Part shown: positions 57,567 to 64,000 of the stretch, piece by piece
How the letters are laid out: every line of letters begins with the position of its first letter
Numbering within the stretch: position 1 is the stretch's first letter
Source of the DNA: Sisyra terminalis
Taxonomy: Eukaryota; Arthropoda; Insecta; Neuroptera; Sisyridae
Assembly (NCBI GenBank): GCA_958496175.1
Contig: OY292278.1
Span: 47,678,001-47,742,000, forward strand
Direction of reading: 5' to 3'
Length of the DNA stretch: 64,000 nucleotides
Notes under the pieces: generated by a model
The model's database searches: none
What the model saw: the letters and a program-made list of their open reading frames with translations, nothing else
What the model was told of the DNA's origin: nothing
Translations under genes and position numbers: made by a program

Positions 57567-58454
57567 TGCTTAGTACAAATGAGCTAAAATTTGTTCTATT
57601 CAATTACGAAACCTCCTGTATATGGCTCTAAACACAATATCCACTGATAGAGGTATCAACTATACGTGGAAACTTTTTCCTCCATTTCTGGTGTTCTCAA
57701 CCCTCAGCGACGACTGAGCTTTCCATGCTTTCGTCTTCATCCCCGTCATATGATTATATGATATTCGCTATCGAAATAAAATAACGTTTTTCGTAAATGT
57801 TCACGTTTAGATTCGAAACGACGACGAATTCGTTTTTCCCTCGGTGAAAAAATCAACCCCCACACACCCTTTCCGCGCCATATCGCATATGTGGCGTCTT
57901 GGTCGCTATGATCGTGCTATCATCCGCCCTTCGATTACGGACGAGAACCACATTACTCGTCAAATCCAAGTTTAATACGAATCAAAATCGTTACATGTGA
58001 CACAACTGTTGGAACAATTCTATTCCAGTCGTATAGTGATGCCGTAAAGTCTTTCGGAAAAACTTCATCTTTTTTCTGTTGAACGCTTGGCGTCTTTTTC
58101 TGGTGCATTTGTTTGGTGTGGTTCTCGTTCATGACAGTGGGGTCGTTATTTTTTCGATTGGAAAAACTTTTCTTCGTTCATGATTGCTGTGCACAATCTT
58201 TCAAAAACAAATGTTATCGAAATATCGTTTATATAAAAACTCATCTCGATTTCAACCTCTTTACTTTAGGTAATAAATTTTCAAAAACTACCCTTAATTT
58301 CGCAGATGAAATCGTAGATTTTTCAAATCATTTGTATGAATTGATTTACATCCTAATCTCTTTGTGTACCAATAATTTTTGATTCAAATCCTTCAATGGA
58401 TAAAATTATTATTTCAATCGAAAATTGCAATCATATTTACTGTAAAGGGTCTAA
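57567..58454. other. GC-richer island, candidate regulatory DNA
   Basis: Low-repeat DNA with CpG words (GAAACGACGACGAATTCG, CTTTCCGCGCCATATCGC). The frame 58113-58382 shows no domain. Confidence 0.35.
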
Positions 58455-59197
58455 CAGGATCCACATGGCCAGTTGGCCCCCAAATAGGAACCTATGTCAA
58501 AACTTATGTTAAAATATCGGCTTGATATACACACACATTTTATATACTTTTCGCGATCAAATTCCTCTTTGTCTTTAAGATATGGGCAAAAATGTCCCCC
58601 GTATGGCTATTTTTCAAAGTTCTATATCTCGAAAACTATTTAAGCTAGAAAAGTGAAATCAACGCGAGGCGTTAGATTATTTTACAGAGTATATCATATA
58701 TTTTTTTTTAAATTTTTAGAAAAAAAATTATGCAAAAAAAATCCAAAAACAAATGAAATATTTTCTTTATGTGTTCTCTGAAAATGACAATCACGAAAAA
58801 AATATATTTTATACTTCTACATGAGCACTATTACTCATAAAAATTGCGTGAAAAAATAGTTGGTGCAACATCTTGAAAAAAAATGAAATATGATTTACAC
58901 CTAATAGTATACCTCGGTTTTTATTTTTTTTCGAAGTGTTTCACCAACTTTTTTTTCACAAAACTTCAATAAAAAATAGGCCACATATGGAAGCAAAACA
59001 TATATTATTTTCATAATTGTAAGTCTAAGGAAACATTAAAAAAAAAATATTAGTTTTTTTCTTTTTTTATATTTACTCTTAAGATGATTACTTTCAAGAT
59101 CAAAATAATTGATTCACAAAAGAAAAAAAAACAACTAGTGTTCAATTTTTATTAAAATAAGAAAATAAAAAAAAATTATCGTCACTGCTATAATTTA
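58455..59197 (+). repeat. ~743-bp dispersed repeat R1, copy 2
   Basis: Same orientation as copy 1 and closely similar throughout; copy 2 lacks the MITE found at the left border of copy 1. Short homopolymer length changes and scattered substitutions separate them. Confidence 0.8.
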
Positions 59198-59671
59198 TTA
59201 CCACTGGAATATTATGAACCTAAAATAATTTAGTTAGTATCTCATAGGACGCAGAATCCTGGATAATTATTGTTCATTTGAAAAATAACAAATAAAAGCT
59301 GTTGCATGAGAACAATATCCCACTGTAAAGTTTCTATTGGAGAACCACAGGAATTACGGAAAATACTGTTGCATTCTTTACCATTCGAAATATAATCATT
59401 GTATATACAACCGTCTTTGATATTAATATATATATGCCTTGATTTTACTTCTACCCTAATGATTTTAGGCACTTATTTTGGACATTGATTTAAAATATTA
59501 TTTGATAGTTCATTTATTTGCCCACTTCAGGTAGAACCTGTAAAAAATTTTTATGAGCCAGTGAATATTATCTTAAGCTAAACGAAGAAAACCAAGTAAT
59601 TCAGATGACTTCAATATGTTCCCAGAATTAATTGGAGATTTTTCATTGAAAACTTTAAAGTATTGTTTGGC
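59198..59671. other. Stretch with an unrecognised minus-strand frame
   Basis: The 76-codon frame at 59242-59472 (-) is unusually balanced in composition and contains NGKECNSIFRNSCGSPIETL, but no family was recognised. It may be a transposon remnant. Confidence 0.25.
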
Positions 59672-59675
59672 TTAA

Positions 59676-60562
59676 GGGAGTATTCTGGTCTAGAAATTTG
59701 AAAAAATCGATTTTTTTTTACTTATTTTGAAAGCTTAGATATTCAAAAACATGATCCTACAAGGATTTTTCAAAATTAAAATTATTTTCGGAGATACAGA
59801 CGATTTAGATACAAACGAAACTAGAATTGACCGCTCTGAACTACGAACTTCTGTTGCTTCAAAAGAAAGTAGAACAATTTGATTAGCTGAAAAAACTTCT
59901 CAAGACCTGAATTATGAAAAGGAGGAAGGCCCAATGTATGGATCTGGGATCGCCGATTGATGCCAAGTGAGTATTACTTATTATTTTCAGAGTTATTCCA
60001 TTAGAATTGATTCCTAAACTTTAAACGCGTTTTTCTCGAAACTACTTTTTTTGAGGTGGTTGACATGATATTTCAAGTTCTACTGAACCGATTTCTTCAA
60101 AATTTGGTATATATCTTGTTTATACAACTCTCCATCGCGTCTGTCTTGGATTTTAAAAAAAATTGATATTTAGTATTCTTAAAAAATTCGGAAAGATCGA
60201 AAAAATCGGGTAAAAAATTTTTTTTTTCAAGTCAACGCTATATTTTATTATTTTTTTTTTTTGAAAATGGTCAACCCGATAGCGACATCTTTATTAATGA
60301 AAAATTTGTTTGATTTTTTTGTTTTAGATCTCTACAAGGGTTGAAATCATGTCAACCAGGACGCACCGTTTTTTTTTTGAAGCCCCTACTCAACCGGCCT
60401 GTATCTCGGCGAATTTCGGTTTTTTTTTCTAGTTTTTTTTTTATATTTTCAAAATGTCACTAAAAAAAATATAAAAAAATAGATGGTAAAAAAGTTTTTC
60501 ATTTTTTTTTATCTTACTTGAAAAAATGCCTAAAATTCAGGCTTCTAGAACAGAATACTTCC
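59676..60562. mobile_element. piggyBac-like non-autonomous element (TTAA target)
   Basis: TTAA lies on both sides (59672-59675, 60563-60566). Ends are GGGAGTATTCTGGTCTAGAA and, reversed, GGAAGTATTCTGTTCTAGAA. The 887-bp interior is AT-rich and non-coding. The TTAA duplication is typical of piggyBac; the terminal sequence differs from classic piggyBac ends, so the superfamily is inferred from the target only. Confidence 0.65.
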
Positions 60563-60566
60563 TTAA

Positions 60567-61250
60567 GAAAAACAAAATACATCCCCTAAAAAAAAGCACT
60601 TATTCTATCTCTAATCTCCCATACGAAATGTGCATATCTTGCAAATTCATCCCTCTCAATATTTAGGTGCACATATATATCTCAATGTCCCGTTTATTAT
60701 GTTAAGGTGTGACTATGAAAATAAAAGCCATAAACTCGAATGCAAATCGCCTAATTCAAAAACGCAAAAATGAAGGGGAGAACCCGAAACGCTAAAACGG
60801 GAATGAACGGTTTTGAACCATACGTTCAATATATAATATGAAAGTATGCATTTGAATATTATGTGTAGGTATATGTGTTTACCCCCTCGACAACGACGAC
60901 ACCGAGGCCGACAAAAGTTAAGGGATGAATATCTAATATCACTGTTTAAGCATACATTGCTTGAAAACATATTCCACTTGTGATAATTCTCCCCATTTTC
61001 CACACTAACAACCCCTATTTGGCATGGAGTTGGTGCAATAATGTAATCGCACGACTAATGTCACAGGAATTTTCTCTCTCTACCTTTTTTTTATGGAAGG
61101 AATATTATAAAAATAAAAAAAATAAAAACAAATAAACGAAGGAAATTAAAAAAAAATTGATTTTATCTTTAGAACTTTCCAATTATACTCGTAAAAGTAG
61201 TAAAATAATCTTTAAAAGAAAACCTTTTGAATTTTTCATTATTAATATCT
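60567..61250. other. Low-repeat island, non-coding
   Basis: Mixed-composition DNA with AAGGGATG at 60920-60927. The 96-codon minus frame (60713-61003) shows no domain. Confidence 0.35.
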
Positions 61251-61315
61251 AAATAAGAAGACAATTCAGGTTGTTTAAGATCGGTTTTTTTATTTAATAT
61301 TTTTACTATTCAATT

Positions 61316-61352
61316 AGCAACGTTTCGTTATGTATAGTCACTTCATCAGGCT
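61316..61352 (-). ncRNA. Hammerhead-ribozyme-like motif, family beta (left)
   Basis: Minus strand: AGC (stem I), CTGATGA, stem II GTGA/TAAC (3 of 4), GAA, AC/GT, T17, GCT (stem I). Core residues are intact; stem II is weak. Confidence 0.5.
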
Positions 61353-61474
61353 TCTTGATTCACAAAAAAAAAAATATTTTTATTGAGTGTATACAATATA
61401 TAAAATATATATTGCAGTCCAATTTATTAACATAAATTTGAACAGAAGTTCAAACAAAACTATTCGTGACGTAT

Positions 61475-61520
61475 TGCCCAGATACGTATTTCGATTGCCA
61501 AGCATCTTCATCAGTGGTCA
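61475..61520 (-). ncRNA. Hammerhead-ribozyme-like motif, family gamma (left)
   Basis: Minus strand: TGACCA, CTGATGA, stem II GATGC/GCAATC with a one-base deletion, GAA, ATAC/GTAT, C17, TGGGCA. Core intact, stem II shortened. Confidence 0.5.
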
Positions 61521-61669
61521 TCAAGTAGTTTGGATCACTCCGTAACCGCTTTGTGATGATTCAACTTTGTGTGATTATTATTTTTATAATTTAATTTTTA
61601 TAAAATTTATCTTATTTTTCACTTTTTGAATCATCACAAAGCAGTTACGGAGTGATTCAAACTACTTGA

Positions 61670-61716
61670 TGACCACTGATGAAGATTGCTTGGCAATCGA
61701 AATACGTATCTGGGCA
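61670..61716 (+). ncRNA. Hammerhead-ribozyme-like motif, family gamma, best copy
   Basis: Stem I TGACCA (61670-61675), CTGATGA (61676-61682), A, stem II GATTGC/GCAATC (61684-61689 with 61693-61698, loop TTG), GAA (61699-61701), stem III ATAC/GTAT (61702-61709), C17 (61710), stem I TGGGCA (61711-61716; 5 of 6 pairs). Every conserved core position is present. Confidence 0.65.
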
Positions 61717-61908
61717 ATACGTCACGAAAATTTTTGTTTGAACTTCTGTTCAAATTTATGTTAATAAATTGGACTGCAATAAATTTTATATATTGTATAC
61801 ACTCTTTGAACAGTATAACTGTTCAAAGTCAGCGAAAAAATCTTATTTTGATTATTTTTATTGAATTTAAATTTAAATTTAAAATATTATACTTTTTGTG
61901 AATCAAGA

Positions 61909-61945
61909 AGCCTGATGAAGTTACTATACATAACGAAACGTAGCT
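61909..61945 (+). ncRNA. Hammerhead-ribozyme-like motif, family beta (right)
   Basis: AGC, CTGATGA (61912-61918), stem II GTTA/TAAC (loop CTATACA), GAA, AC/GT, A17, GCT. Stem I AGC/GCT is 3 bp perfect. Confidence 0.55.
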
Positions 61946-62010
61946 AATTGAATAGTAAAAATATTAAATAAAAAAACCGATCTTAAACAACCTGAATTGT
62001 CTTCTTATTT

Positions 62011-63375
62011 AATAAAAGCTGAGATCTGAATTTTATCATCTATTATTAATAACTTATGGAAATCTGGCGAGTAGCATCAAAGGGTGGCTGATCAAAAAGG
62101 GGATGTTTTTTTTCCTTTAATTCTTTTACACTTAAAAATTCCAAGTAGGTTGAGTTGTCTCCACAAAATTGGTCGTACCAACCCTAATTTACTTATTGTA
62201 GAATTGGCTATCGAAAATCGAAAATTTTCTGGAGAAAAGTCTATTTTTGCTACCGGTGAAATATTTATAAATTTTTGATAATATTATTCGAAAAAAAAAT
62301 TCCAAGTGCCCAAACGAAAGCTTGTCGCCAATGTCCGGTGCTATTCGCATAATAATTTCATTAAAAAAATTGTAATTCAAACGATGCTTTTCATTTTAAA
62401 AGCTTCTACCCCTTTATGTTTATTTAATTCATCCCTCGACAATTCTCGATGCACATATATACACGAAGAAATGATAAGCATATTTATTTAAACTTATGCG
62501 TAAAATACGTTTTTAAGGGTCGCAATCGTCCCCGTGTCGAATGTACGACCGTTGGCGCGCCAATGTGTGGGGGTGTGCGGTATAATATGACAGAATTCAT
62601 ATCGGGGATGATTTTGCTATGATGGCGTCCCGGTCCAAGGGGTTGATTGCATGGTTATGTATGCAAATCACGCGTACAATTTCCAACGAATCCCCAACGT
62701 CGATCAGTTATTTTATGGCGTTAGAGAGCGCGTTACTTGTATTGGTTGTAGGCGTCGCGCACGTGTCCTCATAAACACACTAAGGGATGATATCTCCACC
62801 TACCCCTTACATCGGATGGAAGCAAAAACCAAAAAAAAAAACATTGTGTTATCTTACAAATTCTAGAAGTTTTCAAATCTTTGCATTACAAAAGAAGACA
62901 AAAAAAAAATGATTAAACGCTTTTCGTTTGCAATTCGTTTAAATTACACCCTCCTGTTCGATTTTCATTTGTTTCATGTGAAAATCATCCCTAGTTTTCA
63001 TTTTAATGAAAACCAGACAAATAATTTTGGTGGAAACTTAAAGGGTTGAAATTTACACAGATCGAATATTGCATTTGATATGTATATATAGATATATATT
63101 AACTACAGGGGGTGTTTTTACCGTGAAACGAGACGAGATAAAAGCTTGCGTAAGGGGGCGGTAGCGATGACGATGCTAATGCTTACTTGATCCTTGCTAC
63201 GTACAAAATTCATATATATTCATATACTATATATATATATATATCGTATAAAGCGGCGGTTATATGTTTAAATTGTGACGCAAAACAAACGCAATATAAT
63301 GTTGAATTTCTCTGTGGCAAAGATTAAAGGGAATCAATTAATATTCCCGTGAAAATTTCCGTCTCACCCTTGTGG
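62011..63375. other. GC-richer island, candidate regulatory DNA
   Basis: Low-repeat DNA with the perfect palindrome TTGGCGCGCCAA (about 62553-62564), an octamer ATGCAAAT (62660-62667, POU-type by eye), TA runs near 63080 and 63228-63244, and AAGGGATG (62782). Frames 62084-62278 and 62651-62866 have no domain. Confidence 0.4.
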
Positions 63376-63598
63376 CAGATTTGAAAAAGTACCCTTTGAA
63401 TACTTGTTCGGTTGGAAGGGAAAATTAAAGGACGGAGCAAAGGTCGAGGATTGGTTTGATGATGGTACGATGGCAGCAGGACATATTGAAATACCAATCA
63501 ATTATTTATTACAGAATCATTTAGTATGGAAGAATGGATATTTAAAATTTCTTCTTTCAAAAATAAAGTGGTTTGATTGTTGCCATCATCTATATTAA
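63376..63598 (+). CDS. Possible coding exon or ORF remnant, unknown product
   Basis: After the acceptor-like CTCACCCTTGTGGCAG (63361-63376) a frame runs open to TAA at 63596-63598, reading FEKVPFEYLFGWKGKLKDG, then KVEDWFDDGTMAAGHIEIP and INYLLQNHLVWKNG. Codon choice and residue mix look protein-like, unlike other frames here. There is no ATG start and no recognised family. The tail of the frame overlaps the Helitron start, so the true 3' part may be lost or the donor missed. Confidence 0.3.
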
Positions 63599-64000
63599 TG
63601 TATCAAATTCTTAAGTCTGTCTGTACATTTTGATTTTGAACCCAATTTTAGGGTAAATATTTGTTTCAAGAGGCCCAATTTTAACATTTTTAAAATTTTT
63701 GTCTGTCTGTCTGTCTGTGTGTCCCGATTTAACTAAAGAACGGAACAACCGAATTTAATGAAATTTAGTTTTAAGATACAACACAATTTCTCACAGACTA
63801 AAGGCTACTTATTATTCCAAAAAAATAATAAGGGAAGGTATTCCCTAGGGATGAAACAATTTTTTTTTACTTTAGATGGGCAAGTTATATATCAGTGGAG
63901 AGGTAATTAAAAGTTAGAAAATAATCTGTAGTAATCTTTTGAGTTGAACTAATAAAAAGCACAGTAAATTCAATTTAATGTCTAAAAAATTGCCTATTTG
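63590..64000 (+). mobile_element. Helitron family Hel-A, 5' part
   Basis: Starts TCTATATTAATGTATCAAAT after A63589 and matches 4868-5270 closely (ACCCAATTTTAGGGTAAAT, the GTCT run, TGTGTCCCGATTTAACTAAA). It runs off the window end. Confidence 0.85.

Larger units (their letters stand above)
61258..62010. mobile_element. Nested Penelope-like palindromes (beta outside, gamma inside)
   Basis: Outer arms 61258-61368 and 61892-62010 (AAGACAATTCAGGTTGTTTA and its inverse) belong to family beta. Inner arms 61385-61565 and 61625-61805 belong to family gamma. All four arms carry one hammerhead-like motif, minus on the left and plus on the right. A gamma palindrome inserted into the loop of a beta palindrome is the simplest history. 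No coding part remains. Confidence 0.7.

Overview
This is a 64 kb piece of an AT-rich animal genome, almost certainly an arthropod and probably an insect. The pointers are Helitrons with TC...CTAG ends, Penelope-like, hAT, PIF/Harbinger, CACTA-like and piggyBac-like elements, a Jockey-like reverse transcriptase remnant, and short exons with GTAAGT donors. There are no prokaryotic gene features and no long host open reading frame. Most open frames over 60 codons are chance frames or transposon remnants. The order or species cannot be named from the sequence alone.

The window alternates two kinds of DNA. GC-richer, low-repeat islands (about 1.2-2.1, 6.4-7.4, 10.7-11.3, 14.0-14.5, 17.9-19.9, 21.8-22.6, 26.4-27.3, 29.3-29.9, 36.0-36.6, 38.8-40.1, 45.0-46.4, 52.1-53.6, 57.6-58.4, 60.6-61.1 and 62.0-63.4 kb) are separated by AT-rich blocks of mobile elements. 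Two short exon candidates on the minus strand, 36552-36603 and 13326-13381, have perfect AG/GTAAGT borders. This suggests that much of the window is intron, or spaced 5' exons, of one large minus-strand gene, with the islands as candidate regulatory DNA.

Mobile elements in order: Helitron pieces (1-926, 4868-5733, 14763-17570, 24.2-24.8 kb coding remnant, 30.8-33.8, 36.7-38.8, 49.8-51.8, 63590-end); a 5-bp to 9-bp-TSD foldback family (3.9, 37.0, 43.5 kb); a PIF/Harbinger element with TAA target duplication (7465-10387) holding a foldback insert; a CACTA-like palindrome (12084-13147); a DNA transposon splitting a Helitron (15932-17502); a Jockey-like RT remnant (20 kb); a Penelope-like element with RT, GIY-YIG and 3' coding parts (41.1-42.9 kb); hAT elements with 8-bp target duplications (46824-48046, 54102-54510, 56176-56874); and a piggyBac-like TTAA element (59676-60562). 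Repeats include a nine-unit ~188-bp satellite ending in perfect 19-bp inverted repeats (27334-29068) and a recent 165-bp tandem duplication (53.7-54.1 kb).

The strongest biology is a set of hammerhead-ribozyme-like motifs in several unrelated sequence families (13.6, 17.7, 21.4, 23.8, 42.85, 61.3-61.9 kb). They often sit as head-to-head pairs inside palindromes, and one directly follows the Penelope-like coding region. All have a self-complementary stem III (AC/GT, ACG/CGT or ATAC/GTAT) with almost no loop, which predicts activity as dimers. A second striking item is a heat-shock-type promoter at 35.3-35.4 kb: eight 5-bp units in register, then a TATA box, with no coding frame behind it.
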